DNA of 64,000 nucleotides, from positions 992,001-1,056,000 of the forward strand of contig NZ_JACEFG010000001.1 of the NCBI RefSeq assembly GCF_013694105.1, read 5' to 3'. A program made the position numbers and the translations under genes. Below the pieces are notes generated by a model. That model did not search any database, was not told the DNA's origin, and saw nothing but the letters and a program-made list of their open reading frames with translations. Positions 26,174 through 37,508 of this stretch are shown here, piece after piece (within the stretch, counting starts at the first letter, position 1; every line of letters starts with the position of its first letter). The DNA is from Halobacillus locisalis. Lineage in GTDB: Bacteria > Bacillota > Bacilli > Bacillales > Halobacillaceae.

Positions 26174-27484
26174 TTACGCCTCCATCATAATTAGTTGTGG
26201 ATCGTTCAGTAAACGCTTGATGTGGTTCATTGCGTGCTGAGCTGTCGCGCCATCGATAATACGGTGGTCGAAGCTTAGAGAAATCGCAAGAACTGGAGCA
26301 ACAACTATTTCACCATCACGGACAACTGGTTTCTCAGCGATACGACCAATACCAAGAATAGCAACTTCAGGGTGGTTGATTACTGGAGTGAACCACTGTC
26401 CACCGGCAGAGCCGATATTTGTGATCGTCGTGGAAGCACCTTTCATTTCTGCAGATGATAGTTTACCGTCACGAGCTTTCACAGCAAGTTGGTTGATCTC
26501 ATCAGAGATACCGAAGATAGACTTACGGTCTGCTTCTTTTACGACAGGAACCATTAGGCCTTTATCTGTATCTGCTGCGATACCAATATTATAATAGTGT
26601 TTTTGAATAATTTCATCCGTATTGTCATCCACAGAAGTATTTAGTACTGGGAACTTCTTAATGGCTGATACGAGAGCTTTTACAACGTAAGGAAGGTATG
26701 TCAGCTTGATGTCTTGCTCAGCTGCTACAGCCTTGAACTTCTTACGATGAGAAACTAGCTCAGAAACATCTACTTCGTCCATTAACGTTACGTGAGGAGC
26801 TGTGTGCTTGGAATTAACCATAGCTTTAGCGATCGCCTTACGGATTCCGCTCATCTTCTCACGAGTTTCTGGGAATTCTTCACCAGCAGGTACTGCTTGT
26901 TGTGAAGAAGTGGATTCTTGAGATTCCTCTTGTTCTTGAGAAGGTGCCTCAGAAGCCGTTTCAGTTTGACCACCATTCAAGAAGCTTTCAACGTCTTCTT
27001 TCACGATACGGCCATTCTTGCCTGATCCTTGCACTTTGCGGATATCTACATCGTTATCACGAGCAAACTTACGTACAGACGGCATAGCAATGACACGTTT
27101 GTCCTCATCTACATCTGCTTCGTCTGCTTGAGCAGCTGGCTGCTCTGATTTTGTTTCTTCTTTAGAAGCTTCTTCTTTTGGAGCTTCCTGTTTTTCTTCC
27201 TTAGGCTCTTCCTTCGTTTCTTCTCCAGAATCACCTGAGTCTTCGGAACCGTCGTCAATCGTAATGATGACTGTTCCAACTGTTGTTGTTTCGCCTTCGT
27301 CTACATGGATTTCTTTTACCGTTCCATCAACTTGAGAAGGAATTTCAACAACGGCTTTGTCATTTTGCACTTCACAAAGTACGTCGTCTTCCTTTACTTC
27401 CTCGCCAGGTTTGACGAACCACTTTGCTATTTCACCTTCATGGATACCTTCACCGATATCAGGTAGTTTAAATTCAAACGCCAC
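26174..27484 (-). CDS. pdhC: pyruvate dehydrogenase E2, dihydrolipoamide acetyltransferase
   Basis: Core of the PDH complex; moves the acetyl group from E1 to CoA. 436 residues: one lipoyl domain (1-78, Lys43 in [10 protein letters not shown]), a long acidic Glu/Lys linker (about 82-125), the E1/E3-binding domain (about 130-166, [14 protein letters not shown]), a Gln/Ser/Glu-rich linker, and the catalytic domain ending in the HxxxDG motif HRIIDG at 407-412. Start is a GTG after AGGAGGTAATAACC. The linkers are unusually acidic, in line with a salt-adapted proteome. Confidence 0.98.
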   Translation of the reverse strand: MAFEFKLPDIGEGIHEGEIAKWFVKPGEEVKEDDVLCEVQNDKAVVEIPSQVDGTVKEIHVDEGETTTVGTVIITIDDGSEDSGDSGEETKEEPKEEKQEAPKEEASKEETKSEQPAAQADEADVDEDKRVIAMPSVRKFARDNDVDIRKVQGSGKNGRIVKEDVESFLNGGQTETASEAPSQEQEESQESTSSQQAVPAGEEFPETREKMSGIRKAIAKAMVNSKHTAPHVTLMDEVDVSELVSHRKKFKAVAAEQDIKLTYLPYVVKALVSAIKKFPVLNTSVDDNTDEIIQKHYYNIGIAADTDKGLMVPVVKEADRKSIFGISDEINQLAVKARDGKLSSAEMKGASTTITNIGSAGGQWFTPVINHPEVAILGIGRIAEKPVVRDGEIVVAPVLAISLSFDHRIIDGATAQHAMNHIKRLLNDPQLIMMEA

Positions 27485-27512
27485 GGTTATTACCTCCTAT
27501 TTTTAGAGATGA

Positions 27513-28490
27513 TTAAAAGTTCATCACTGCGTTAACTTTTTCAACGATGGTGTTATGGTTTGGCAACCAAACTTCCTCTGCTTGAGTGAACGCGTAAACT
27601 GTATCTGGAGCGGCTACACGAAGAACCGGTGCTTCTAAGTGCAGAATCGCTTTCTCTTGGATTTCAGCGGCAACGCTTGCTGCAATACCCGCTGACTTCT
27701 GTGCTTCTTGAACGACTACAGCACGGTTTGTTTTCTTAACAGACTCAAGGATCGTCTCGTAGTCAACTGGGCTTACTGTACGAAGGTCAATGACTTCTGC
27801 ACTGACGCCGTCTTTTTCAAGTTCTTCTGCAGCTTTAAGGCTAGAATGAACCATTGCACCATAAGCAACTAGCGTGACATCTGTACCTTCACGTTTAACC
27901 GTAGCTTTGTCTAGTTCAACTGTATATTCTTCTTCTGGAACTTCCTCACGGAATGAGCGATAAAGCTTCATGTGCTCCAAGAAGATAACGGGATCATTAT
28001 TACGGATTGAAGAGATCAACAATCCTTTTGCATCGTAAGGATTTGATGGGATAACAACACGAAGACCAGGTTGTTGAGCCATAAGTCCTTCAAGGCTATC
28101 TGCGTGTAGTTCAGGTGTATGAACGCCACCACCGAAAGGAGAACGAACCGTAATCGGCATTTGACGAGTACCACCAGAACGGTAACGGTAACGAGCCATT
28201 TGACCACTGATTGCATCCATAACTTCGTATACAAATCCGAAGAACTGGATTTCTGGAACTGGACGGAAGCCAGTCAATGCAAGACCGATTGACATACCGC
28301 CGATTCCGGACTCAGCTAAAGGTGTATCAAATACACGATCTTCGCCGAATTCTTTTTGAAGACCCTCTGTCGCACGGAATACTCCACCGTTTTGACCAAC
28401 GTCTTCACCGTATACGAGCACGTTTTCGTCGTTTTTAAGTTCTGTGCGCATCGCGTCTGTGATGGCTTGAATCATTGTCATTTGTGCCAT
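27513..28490 (-). CDS. pdhB: pyruvate dehydrogenase E1 beta subunit
   Basis: 325 residues, the partner of PdhA in the alpha2beta2 decarboxylase. Begins [14 protein letters not shown], with family segments [29 protein letters not shown] with the cofactor Glu, and a C-terminal transketolase domain. AAAAGGAGTCG lies before the start within the pdhA end; the two genes are separated by 3 bases, so translation is likely coupled to give equal subunits. Confidence 0.98.
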   Translation of the reverse strand: MAQMTMIQAITDAMRTELKNDENVLVYGEDVGQNGGVFRATEGLQKEFGEDRVFDTPLAESGIGGMSIGLALTGFRPVPEIQFFGFVYEVMDAISGQMARYRYRSGGTRQMPITVRSPFGGGVHTPELHADSLEGLMAQQPGLRVVIPSNPYDAKGLLISSIRNNDPVIFLEHMKLYRSFREEVPEEEYTVELDKATVKREGTDVTLVAYGAMVHSSLKAAEELEKDGVSAEVIDLRTVSPVDYETILESVKKTNRAVVVQEAQKSAGIAASVAAEIQEKAILHLEAPVLRVAAPDTVYAFTQAEEVWLPNHNTIVEKVNAVMNF

Positions 28491-28493
28491 GAT

Positions 28494-30008
<1,515 letters not shown>

Positions 30009-30719
30009 TTATTCTGCCGATTCGTTTTCAGTATCAGCATTTTCTTCCGTATTTGTTTCATCTTCATACGTAACGTCAAGTTCTGCTGCTTCGTAGAACT
30101 CTTTCTTCAGTTCGTTGTATTCTTCTGTATATTGATTGAACTGATCATTCGCTTCCATTACTTCCGTGTAGGTTTGATTGATGCTATCGATTTGATTTTG
30201 CAATTGCTCCTCTGTCAAATCTTCCTTTTGTAACATCTCATACAGTTCAGCATCTAACGTCAGCGCTTCATCATAAGCGTTGTAAAGCGTTTTATAAGCC
30301 TCATATCGATTTTGCATAGCCTCATATAACTCGTTGGCTTTTTCTTTGGCTTCTGCCTGTTCTTCATCTAAGTCACTAATCAAGGGTTCGATCTTCTCAA
30401 ACTCTTCCTTGGCAGCTTCAATGCTTTCTTTTTCTAACTCTAACTTCTCTCTACGCTGTTCAACCACATCAGCCGCTTCTTGAGATAACTGTTTAATCTG
30501 ATCAAATTCATTCATGCTTAAATCAATAATCTGGTTGTACAGTTCTTGCTCTTTATTCTCAAGCTCAACCAGTGGTTGTTGTTGTTCGCGGAATGCATCC
30601 TCTAAAGTCACCGCTTTTTCTAGATGATCATACATCTCTTCTTGAGCCGATGGCCCTGTACATGCAGACAAAATAAAAGCCGCTGCAGCAAGCAACGCCA
30701 TAAGCATACGTAAACGCAC
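30009..30719 (-). CDS. ykyA: YkyA-family lipoprotein
   Basis: 236 residues from a GTG at 30719 after AAGGGGGAACTATTC. Signal peptide with lipobox LSAC (Cys near 20), then a long helical, almost continuous coiled coil rich in Glu, Gln and Leu (about 28-215), with a Thr/Glu/Asn tail. This is the YkyA layout and its place just upstream of pdhA is conserved. Probably sits on the outer face of the membrane as a rod or spacer; function unknown. Confidence 0.88.
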   Translation of the reverse strand: MRLRMLMALLAAAAFILSACTGPSAQEEMYDHLEKAVTLEDAFREQQQPLVELENKEQELYNQIIDLSMNEFDQIKQLSQEAADVVEQRREKLELEKESIEAAKEEFEKIEPLISDLDEEQAEAKEKANELYEAMQNRYEAYKTLYNAYDEALTLDAELYEMLQKEDLTEEQLQNQIDSINQTYTEVMEANDQFNQYTEEYNELKKEFYEAAELDVTYEDETNTEENADTENESAE

Positions 30720-30882
30720 GAATAGTTCCCCCTTGTACTACAACTCATCATTGTAATCTTGTGATATCTACCATAGTATAATAAATGAAAATAAATTGAA
30801 AGTGGCATTTTTCATAATAGTTCCATCTGGAAAGAATGGGTTTGAAAGAATCTTTTACTTTCCTTTTTATAGGAGTTAAAAA

Positions 30883-31467
30883 ATGATGACGCCAGAAAGG
30901 GTGTATATGTGTATGATCACAATGGACGATATCGTTCGGGAAGGACATCCCGCTCTACGTAAAGTGACCGATGAGGTGGACCTTCCCCCTTCCAAGAAAG
31001 ATAAAGAAACGCTTGAGGAAATGCTTCAATACCTCAAAAATAGTCAGGATGAACAAGTTTGTGACCGTTACGGTCTGCGTCCAGGTGTAGGGTTGGCTGC
31101 TCCACAAATCAATGTCAATAAACGTATGTTAGCGGTCCATTTCGTCGATTTGAAAGATAAAATGTATAGTTACGGTTTGTTCAACCCTCGTATTGTTAGC
31201 CATTCCGTTGAACGTACGTATCTTTCAACTGGTGAGGGGTGCCTTTCTGTCGATCGTGAAGTGCCAGGGTATGTTCCTCGTTACAGAAGAATCACCCTCA
31301 AAGCTACCGATTTAGAAGGGAATGATGTGAAGTTACGCTTAAGAGATTACGCTGCAATTGTCTTTCAACATGAGATTGACCACTTACACGGCGTGATGTT
31401 TTATGATCATATCGATTCAGAGGACCCTTTCAAAGAGCCCGATAACGCTACACCTGCTGACAGGTAA
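30883..31467 (+). CDS. def: peptide deformylase
   Basis: Removes the formyl group from nascent protein N-termini; metalloenzyme. The three active-site motifs GVGLAAP, EGCLS and QHEIDH are all present (about residues 68, 120 and 163), as is the FKEP tail of the YkrB/DefB type (about 184 residues from MITMDD). Two starts are possible: ATG 30883 follows AGGAG with good spacing, while ATG 30913 matches the usual N-terminus and follows AAAGGG. I give the longer form; the shorter may be the main product. It is divergent from ykyA. Confidence 0.94.
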   Translation: MMTPERVYMCMITMDDIVREGHPALRKVTDEVDLPPSKKDKETLEEMLQYLKNSQDEQVCDRYGLRPGVGLAAPQINVNKRMLAVHFVDLKDKMYSYGLFNPRIVSHSVERTYLSTGEGCLSVDREVPGYVPRYRRITLKATDLEGNDVKLRLRDYAAIVFQHEIDHLHGVMFYDHIDSEDPFKEPDNATPADR

Positions 31468-31541
31468 GAATATTGCCCTTATGCCCCACCGTTCCAGGAA
31501 AACTTTATAATACTGAGCAAAGCAAATTTTGTATAACGAAC

Positions 31542-31568
31542 AAAAGGCCTGCAAATCGCAGGCCTTTT
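31542..31568 (+). terminator. def terminator
   Basis: Arms AAAAGGCCTGC / GCAGGCCTTTT with a 5-base loop; the T run continues. Confidence 0.85.
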
Positions 31569-31651
31569 TATATTGAATCCGTTGTCATCACTTTCTCATG
31601 ATTTTCGATTTTACTCCTCTTGTTCATTGTTATAGAAGAAGAATGTACATA

Positions 31652-32428
31652 CTATTTCAATAACCCTACTTCATAGATGGCTTTGACTAGACCACCTTCA
31701 TCGACATCATCGGTCACATAGTCACTGACTTGCTTCGTTTCCGGAACTGCATTCCCCATGGCAACCCCGGTTCCGACATCCCGGATCATTTCAATATCAT
31801 TTAACCCATCACCGAAAGCATAGGAATTCTCTATGCTAAGTCCTGCTGCTTCAATCAACTTTTTAATGCCTTCTGCTTTGGAACCGCCACTCGGAAGAAC
31901 GTCACAAGAGTATTCGTGCCAGCGGATATAATCAAATGATGTATGCTTCTCACGATATTCTTCAATTTCGTCACCTTCACAAAACAGGAGTGACTGATAA
32001 ATCTCTCGTGTTTCATAGTAAGCGGCATCTACAGGCGGGTGATCCAAGTATAAAGAACCTAAACTTTTGGTGATATGAGAATGATCCGGGGTTGTGGCTT
32101 TCATACCAGCATGATCCATAAACACCATTGGATGATTATGATCTTGAGCGTCCATATGAAGTGCTTTTAAGTGTTCTGTAGATAGAGGATTCTTATATAC
32201 TACTTCTCCCTCTAATACGACGTATTGACCATTAAAGCTTATAAAGGAATCGATTCCAAGCGTCTTTCGTAAGTCTTCGTACATAAATGGGGCACGGCCT
32301 GTGGCAATTGCACAATACACCCCGGCCTCTTTCAAGTCGCTTATAGCCTGTTTCGTTTTTTCGGGCAATTCCTTATTATGAGTCAATAAAGTACCGTCAA
32401 TATCGAATAATGCAATTTTCTTATCCAT
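31652..32428 (-). CDS. ykrA: HAD-superfamily (Cof-type) phosphatase
   Basis: 258 residues, starting at ATG 32428 (GGAGGAAATGAT upstream) as MDKKIALFDIDGTLL. HAD motif I DIDGT (9-13), motif II AIATGR, motif III Lys in SKAEGI and motif IV GDGLNDIEMI are all present, with a C2B-type cap between. Members act on sugar phosphates, FMN or other small phosphoesters; the substrate here is unknown. Location matches ykrA. Confidence 0.9.
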   Translation of the reverse strand: MDKKIALFDIDGTLLTHNKELPEKTKQAISDLKEAGVYCAIATGRAPFMYEDLRKTLGIDSFISFNGQYVVLEGEVVYKNPLSTEHLKALHMDAQDHNHPMVFMDHAGMKATTPDHSHITKSLGSLYLDHPPVDAAYYETREIYQSLLFCEGDEIEEYREKHTSFDYIRWHEYSCDVLPSGGSKAEGIKKLIEAAGLSIENSYAFGDGLNDIEMIRDVGTGVAMGNAVPETKQVSDYVTDDVDEGGLVKAIYEVGLLK

Positions 32429-32858
32429 ATCATTTCCTCCATCTCTTCCGTTTGAATATATCATCCTTATGTAATACTAAGGAATAGATCGTATTTGGCT
32501 ATACTCTAGCACGAGTGGATAAGTTTGAGAAGAAAAACAAACGATATTATAAATGTAAATGTTTCATTCTTTACCAAACCGTATTATACTAGAGGTAACA
32601 GGGATTGGGCGGTTTTACGTTTTTAGTGCTTTTCTTCCGAGAAAGGGGATGGATGCACGATGATGAAGCGTCTAAGAAGGAAGCTTAGAAAACGTTGGAA
32701 AGATTTCATGGAACGAAAAACCTACGCGTAAATCACAGATGGATTCGTTGGAGACTCGTTCAACCACTATTATCATTACCACACAATAATGAAACGTGCT
32801 ATGATTAATGACAGGACAAGAATGTGGAAATTATATCTAGTTAGGAGCGATAAAGGAA
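32429..32858. other. 430-base divergent region between ykrA and rpoY
   Basis: Contains a TATACT-type -10 (within GTATTATACT near 32581-32590), the 23-codon frame at 32660-32731, and a later promoter-like pair TTACCA, 18 bases, TATGAT close before rpoY (32777-32806). No hairpin terminator separates the small frame from rpoY. Confidence 0.45.
32660..32731 (+). CDS. 23-residue basic peptide (candidate)
   Basis: ATG 32660 to TAA 32731, with AAAGGGGAT 8-10 bases before it. The peptide is strongly basic and amphipathic (begins MMKRLRRKLRKRWKD, then FMERKTYA). It has a proper ribosome site and a promoter-like element 70 bases upstream. It may be a real small protein, a leader peptide for rpoY-rnjA, or chance. 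I do not recognise it. Confidence 0.4.
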   Translation: MMKRLRRKLRKRWKDFMERKTYA

Positions 32859-33068
32859 ATGATTTTTAAAGTATTATATCAGGAGCTTCAGCAAGAAGTT
32901 CCTGTTCGCGAGCGTACAAAGGCCATGTACGTAGAAGCGGATGCAGAGAGAAAAGTAAGAGAAAAGCTAGCAGATAAGGGAATCAATATTGAATATATCC
33001 AGGTGCTTAATGAGGATCACTTGGCCTATGAACAGCAATCAGAAGATTTCCAATTGGAGAACATGTAA
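32859..33068 (+). CDS. rpoY: RNA polymerase epsilon subunit
   Basis: 69 residues beginning MIFKVLYQELQQEVPVRE, the epsilon (YkzG) signature; a small accessory subunit that binds the polymerase near the secondary channel side in Firmicutes. AGGAGCGATAAAGG precedes the ATG. The stop is 3 bases before rnjA's start and the rnjA ribosome site lies inside rpoY, so the pair is translationally coupled, as in other Bacillaceae. Confidence 0.95.
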   Translation: MIFKVLYQELQQEVPVRERTKAMYVEADAERKVREKLADKGINIEYIQVLNEDHLAYEQQSEDFQLENM

Positions 33069-33071
33069 CGG

Positions 33072-34739
33072 ATGAAGTTTGTTAAGAATGACCAGACAGC
33101 CGTATTCGCTTTAGGCGGACTCGGTGAGATTGGTAAAAACACATACGGCGTACAATTCCAAGACGAAATCATCCTCATTGATGCTGGAATCAAATTCCCT
33201 GAAGACGAACTGTTAGGTATCGACTACGTAATTCCAGACTATACCTACCTTGTTCAGAATCAGGACAAAATCAAAGGGTTATTCATCACCCACGGTCACG
33301 AAGACCACATCGGTGGTATCCCTTACTTGCTGAAAGAAGTCAATATCCCAATATATGCTGGAAAACTAGCAGCTGGCCTACTGCGTAATAAACTTGATGA
33401 ACACGGTTTGTTACGAAACACTAAAATGCATACCATCGAAGAGGAAGATGTGATCAAGTTCCGCAAGACTTCTGTATCCTTCTTCCGTACAACACACAGT
33501 ATTCCAGATTCATTCGGAATCGTAGTTAAAACACCTCCTGGTAATATCGTTCACACAGGAGACTTTAAATTCGATTTCACCCCTGTCGGAGAACCTGCCA
33601 ACTTGACCAAAATGGCTGAGATTGGTAAAGAAGGTGTTCTCGCCCTGTTATCAGATAGTACGAATAGTGAGGTCCCTGGCTTTACGAAGTCAGAACGTGT
33701 GGTTGGACAAAGCATCCAGGACATCTTTTCGCGTGTAGAGGGTCGTGCAATCTTTGCTACCTTTGCATCAAACATTCACCGCTTGCAACAAGTAGTGGAA
33801 GCCGCAGTAAAACATAACCGTAAAGTTGCGGTGTTTGGACGAAGCATGGAGGCATCGATTAAGATCGGTCAGGAACTCGGATATATTCGTGCACCTAAAG
33901 ACACGTTCATCGATGCACAGCAAATCAACCGTCTTCCTGCCAATGAAGTTGCCATTCTTTGTACAGGATCCCAAGGTGAGCCTATGGCTGCTCTTTCAAG
34001 AATCGCCAATGGTACACACCGTCAAATTCAAATTCAACCAGGTGACACCGTTGTGTTCTCATCTTCCCCAATCCCTGGAAACACAATCAGTGTCAGCCGT
34101 ACAATAAATAAGTTGTACCGTGCAGGTGCCGAAGTCATTCACGGTCCACTCAACGATATTCACACATCCGGACACGGTAGCCGCGAAGAAATGAAGCTGA
34201 TGCTCCGCCTTATTCAGCCTAAATTCTTCATGCCGATCCATGGTGAGTACCGCATGCAGAAAGAACATGCCAAGCTTAGTCACGATTGTGGCGTAGAACC
34301 AGACAATTGTTTTGTTATGGATAATGGCGATGTCCTTGCATTAGGAAAAGAAGAGGCGAGTATTGCAGGAAAGATTCCATCCGGCTCTGTATATGTCGAT
34401 GGTAGCGGTATCGGTGATATCGGTAATATCGTTCTTCGCGACCGCCGTATCCTTTCAGAAGAAGGTCTCGTCATTGTTGTTGTCAGCATCAACATGAAAG
34501 AATTCCGTATAGCTTCTGGTCCAGATATCATCTCACGTGGTTTCGTCTACATGAGAGAATCTGAGGACTTGATTAAAGAAGCTCAGAAATTAGTTAGTTC
34601 TCATGTTGATAAAGTCATGGAACGCCGCACAACACAATGGTCTGAGATTAAAAATGAAATCACGGATACGATTGCTCCTTTCTTATTCGAGAAAACGAAG
34701 CGTCGTCCGATGATTCTTCCTATCATTATGGAAGTGTAA
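33072..34739 (+). CDS. rnjA: ribonuclease J1
   Basis: Metallo-beta-lactamase/beta-CASP RNase, both 5'-exonuclease and endonuclease, central to mRNA turnover and 16S maturation. 555 residues, normal length. Zinc motif HGHEDH at 74-79, later metal His (TTHSIPDS and TGDFKFD), beta-CASP motifs including GSQGEP, and the C-terminal domain starting after about 450. Coupled to rpoY. In B. subtilis the SR1P peptide bridges GapA and RNase J1; the SR1P gene is at 17822-17935. Confidence 0.98.
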   Translation: MKFVKNDQTAVFALGGLGEIGKNTYGVQFQDEIILIDAGIKFPEDELLGIDYVIPDYTYLVQNQDKIKGLFITHGHEDHIGGIPYLLKEVNIPIYAGKLAAGLLRNKLDEHGLLRNTKMHTIEEEDVIKFRKTSVSFFRTTHSIPDSFGIVVKTPPGNIVHTGDFKFDFTPVGEPANLTKMAEIGKEGVLALLSDSTNSEVPGFTKSERVVGQSIQDIFSRVEGRAIFATFASNIHRLQQVVEAAVKHNRKVAVFGRSMEASIKIGQELGYIRAPKDTFIDAQQINRLPANEVAILCTGSQGEPMAALSRIANGTHRQIQIQPGDTVVFSSSPIPGNTISVSRTINKLYRAGAEVIHGPLNDIHTSGHGSREEMKLMLRLIQPKFFMPIHGEYRMQKEHAKLSHDCGVEPDNCFVMDNGDVLALGKEEASIAGKIPSGSVYVDGSGIGDIGNIVLRDRRILSEEGLVIVVVSINMKEFRIASGPDIISRGFVYMRESEDLIKEAQKLVSSHVDKVMERRTTQWSEIKNEITDTIAPFLFEKTKRRPMILPIIMEV

Positions 34740-34747
34740 TCGACCAC

Positions 34748-34779
34748 AAAAGCCCCTGCTGATTTCAGCAGGGGCTTTT
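34748..34779. terminator. bidirectional terminator, rnjA / pyruvate oxidase
   Basis: Fifteen-base arms AAAAGCCCCTGCTGA / TCAGCAGGGGCTTTT with a 2-base spacer in the loop region and T run. Confidence 0.9.
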
Positions 34780-34782
34780 TCA

Positions 34783-36504
34783 TTACTTCAAACGTTTTAA
34801 TGATTTTCTGATATCTGGTAAATCAAGCGTACCTGTCTCGAAGAAATTCTTAATGATATAGGACGAGAAATTAACGGCAGATGTGTAGTCAATGTGACCT
34901 GGCAATGGTGCCTGATCTTCGATTACAACATCAATGAGCGCCGGTTTATTGGATAGAAAGGCTTGTTGCATTTTAGATTCAAGATCTTCATAATTCTCGA
35001 TTCGGTATCCTTCTCCACCGCATGCTTCTGCAAACTTCGCAAAGTCGATTTCTCCAAGGTCCGTTTCATAATTCAAGTGGCCCATTTGCTCTTGTTCATA
35101 CTTAATCATACCGATCTTACTGTTATTCAATACAATCATCTTTATAGGTAAATCGTTCTTCACAGCTGTGACAAAATCATGCATTACCATGGAAAAGCCT
35201 CCATCACCGGCTATTCCGATGACTTGCTTGTCTGGATAAGCGAATTGTCCTGCAAGAGCTCCTGGCAACGCACTCCCCATAGTAGCTAACCACCCAGAAA
35301 CAATGTACTTCTGATCAACCAACGGTAAAAATCTCGATACCCATACCGTAGAATTTCCGACATCACCTGATATGATTGCACCAGGTTTCATCAGCTTTTC
35401 TAATTGGTACATCACTTGTGGAGCATGAATCGGGTTGTCTGTGGATCGTTTTTCTTCCTGTAGGGCAATGTGCCAATCTTTCATTTTCTCTTGATAAGTG
35501 GAAAGAAAATCACGTTTTTCAATAGGTGACAAAAACTCCCTTAACGCATCCATCGTCTCTCTGGCATCACCAGGCAATCCTACATCAATAGGGTAATGCC
35601 TGCCCAAATTCGATGGTTCATTGTCAATTTGGATCGCCTTTACATTGTCCGGCAGAAAGTCACGGTAAGGAAATTGCGTGCCAATCAAAATTAATAAGTC
35701 TGTTTCCTTAATCGCATGGTAAGCTGGTTTCGTCCCGATTTGCCCGTGCTGGCCTAAACAATAAGGGTGGTGGTCAGGAATGATTCCTTTAGCAAGTAAA
35801 CTGAGAACAATGGGAGCTTGTATCGCTTCGGCAAAGCCAAGTAGTGACTCTTTCGCACCAGCGGCTCCTTTACCTGCAAGAATGACAGGTTTTTCTGCTG
35901 CCTCAATTAAAGTCCTTGCCTGCTTCATATCTTCAGATCTCGGCATTATGGAAGGCTTTGTATAGCCGGGAGCTGTTAACCTCGGTTTTTCTTTATGTTT
36001 AGCTGCAAACAAATCATCCGGAACAATTAATACGGATACTCCTTTAGCTGCATAGGCTTCTCTTATCGCCTGGTTTAACAAATCAGGTAGCTGGGCTTCT
36101 GTTTCAGCGCGTTTGTTGAAGACTGCTACGTCATCGAACATACGCTCTAGATTAATCTCTTGGAATGCACCTGTACCGACTTGGTCGCTATGAACTTGCC
36201 CTACTATAGCAAGGACAGGAGCACTATCGGCTTTAGCATCATAAAGACCATTCATCAAGTGTACGGCCCCAGGGCCTGCAATAGCTAGCGTCACACCGAT
36301 TTGTCCTGTGAGCTTTGCATAAGACGAAGCAGCCAGCGCTCCCGTCTCTTCGTGTCGAACTTGGACAAACTCTATTTCTTCTCGTTTTTTACGTAAATCA
36401 TCAACAAATTCATTAATCGAATCACCAGGCAACCCAAAGACATGCTTAACTCCATGGTCTATAAGCTGCTCGGCCATGATTTCTCCCGTTCTTTTATTAA
36501 ACAT
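34783..36504 (-). CDS. thiamine-diphosphate enzyme, pyruvate oxidase (YdaP-like)
   Basis: 573 residues from ATG 36504, placed 9 bases after AGGAGG; the ATG at 36513 abuts that site. ThDP-enzyme domains in order: PYR domain with catalytic Glu (VRHEETGALAA, about 48-58), central FAD/Rossmann domain, and PP domain with GDGGFSMVMHDF and the NNS metal site. Overall it resembles pyruvate oxidase SpxB/YdaP more than acetolactate synthase, giving acetyl phosphate or acetate plus CO2. A candidate SigB promoter lies upstream; ydaP is SigB-controlled in B. subtilis. Confidence 0.88.
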   Translation of the reverse strand: MFNKRTGEIMAEQLIDHGVKHVFGLPGDSINEFVDDLRKKREEIEFVQVRHEETGALAASSYAKLTGQIGVTLAIAGPGAVHLMNGLYDAKADSAPVLAIVGQVHSDQVGTGAFQEINLERMFDDVAVFNKRAETEAQLPDLLNQAIREAYAAKGVSVLIVPDDLFAAKHKEKPRLTAPGYTKPSIMPRSEDMKQARTLIEAAEKPVILAGKGAAGAKESLLGFAEAIQAPIVLSLLAKGIIPDHHPYCLGQHGQIGTKPAYHAIKETDLLILIGTQFPYRDFLPDNVKAIQIDNEPSNLGRHYPIDVGLPGDARETMDALREFLSPIEKRDFLSTYQEKMKDWHIALQEEKRSTDNPIHAPQVMYQLEKLMKPGAIISGDVGNSTVWVSRFLPLVDQKYIVSGWLATMGSALPGALAGQFAYPDKQVIGIAGDGGFSMVMHDFVTAVKNDLPIKMIVLNNSKIGMIKYEQEQMGHLNYETDLGEIDFAKFAEACGGEGYRIENYEDLESKMQQAFLSNKPALIDVVIEDQAPLPGHIDYTSAVNFSSYIIKNFFETGTLDLPDIRKSLKRLK

Positions 36505-36544
36505 CGGCTTCATCCTCCTAAGTACTCCATGTATAGCTTATCTA

Positions 36545-36569
36545 TTTCCCATTAATGGCCTCAGTAAAC
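36545..36569 (-). promoter_or_regulatory. candidate SigB promoter of the pyruvate oxidase gene
   Basis: Minus strand GTTTAC (36564-36569), 13-base spacer, GGGAAA (36545-36550), close to the SigB pattern GTTTAA-N12-15-GGGWAW. It lies about 40-65 bases before the start. Just upstream, TGTAAGCGTTTGAT (36582-36595) fits cre at 11 of 14 positions, a weak match. Confidence 0.5.
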
Positions 36570-36718
36570 CGCCTTCATCGAATCAAACGCTTACAAAAAA
36601 GAGAGCATCCATATTCTTACTTCAGGGTCAGACGGGCTTTAAATGGACCATATTCAAAGCAACCGGTCTATTATTCATTAGAAGAGGAGAACGATCAGTA
36701 CAAAATATTGCAAACAAA

Positions 36719-36743
36719 TACCCCTGCCATATAGACAGGGGTA
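36719..36743 (-). terminator. ktrC terminator
   Basis: Arms TACCCCTG / CAGGGGTA around a 9-base loop, followed by a T-rich tract on the minus strand, three bases past the ktrC stop. Confidence 0.75.
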
Positions 36744-36747
36744 AAGG

Positions 36748-37413
36748 TTAATCTTCTACTACCAGATTTTTCTCAAATCGACTTATATCATTATCGGCAC
36801 CAATTACAATTAATACATCACTTTCACGAATTTCTTCCGTTGCCATTGGAGACACTATGACGTCTTTTTTCCGTTTAATCGCTACCACGTTACATCCGTA
36901 TTGTGCACGGATATCGAGGTCAACCAGCGTCCGACCGCTCATTTTGCTTCCAGCTTTCACCTCGACGACGCTATGATCATCTGAAAGCTCGATATAATCT
37001 AGGATATTATTCGAAATAATATTATGTGCTATCCGTTTCCCCATATCTCGCTCAGGGTGGACAACGTGATCGGCACCGATTTTGCTTAACACTTTTTCAT
37101 GGTAATCGTTCTGTGCTTTTACAGTAATCGTTTTGATCCCTAATTCTTTCAGCATCAATGTAGTCAAAATGCTCGCCTGGATGTTATCACCAATTGCGAC
37201 GATGACATGATCGATATTTCTCATACCGAGCTCACGTAATACATTTTCATCGGTGGAATCTGCGATAACCGCGTGACCAGCGATATCTTTATATTCATTC
37301 ACTTTATCTTCATCTAAGTCTATAGCGAGGACTTCCATGCCCTCACGGCTCAGTTCTCTGCAAATACTTCCACCGAATCGCCCTAAGCCGATAACTGCAA
37401 ATTCTTTTTTCAT
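36748..37413 (-). CDS. ktrC: KtrC, potassium channel gating subunit
   Basis: 221 residues from ATG 37413 (GGAGG upstream), identical in length to B. subtilis KtrC. RCK_N domain with nucleotide motif GLGRFGGSIC (8-17) and acidic end of beta2 (AIDLDED), and RCK_C (about 135-221). It forms the cytosolic octameric ring that gates a KtrB/KtrD potassium channel, bound by ATP/ADP; the RCK_C site is inhibited by c-di-AMP in B. subtilis. The membrane partner is not in this window. Confidence 0.95.
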   Translation of the reverse strand: MKKEFAVIGLGRFGGSICRELSREGMEVLAIDLDEDKVNEYKDIAGHAVIADSTDENVLRELGMRNIDHVIVAIGDNIQASILTTLMLKELGIKTITVKAQNDYHEKVLSKIGADHVVHPERDMGKRIAHNIISNNILDYIELSDDHSVVEVKAGSKMSGRTLVDLDIRAQYGCNVVAIKRKKDVIVSPMATEEIRESDVLIVIGADNDISRFEKNLVVED

Positions 37414-37480
37414 CTCAAGTCCTCCATCTTCCATTAAATCTATCGTCATTCTACCACATAACGAACAAGAAGGCATGAAA

Positions 37481-37508
37481 AAGTAGAGAAGCTTGTGCCT
37501 CTCTACTT
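37481..37508 (-). terminator. cydAB terminator
   Basis: Nine-base arms AAGTAGAGA / TCTCTACTT with a 10-base loop and T run on the minus strand; the cydB stop codon TAG is in the first arm. Confidence 0.8.
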
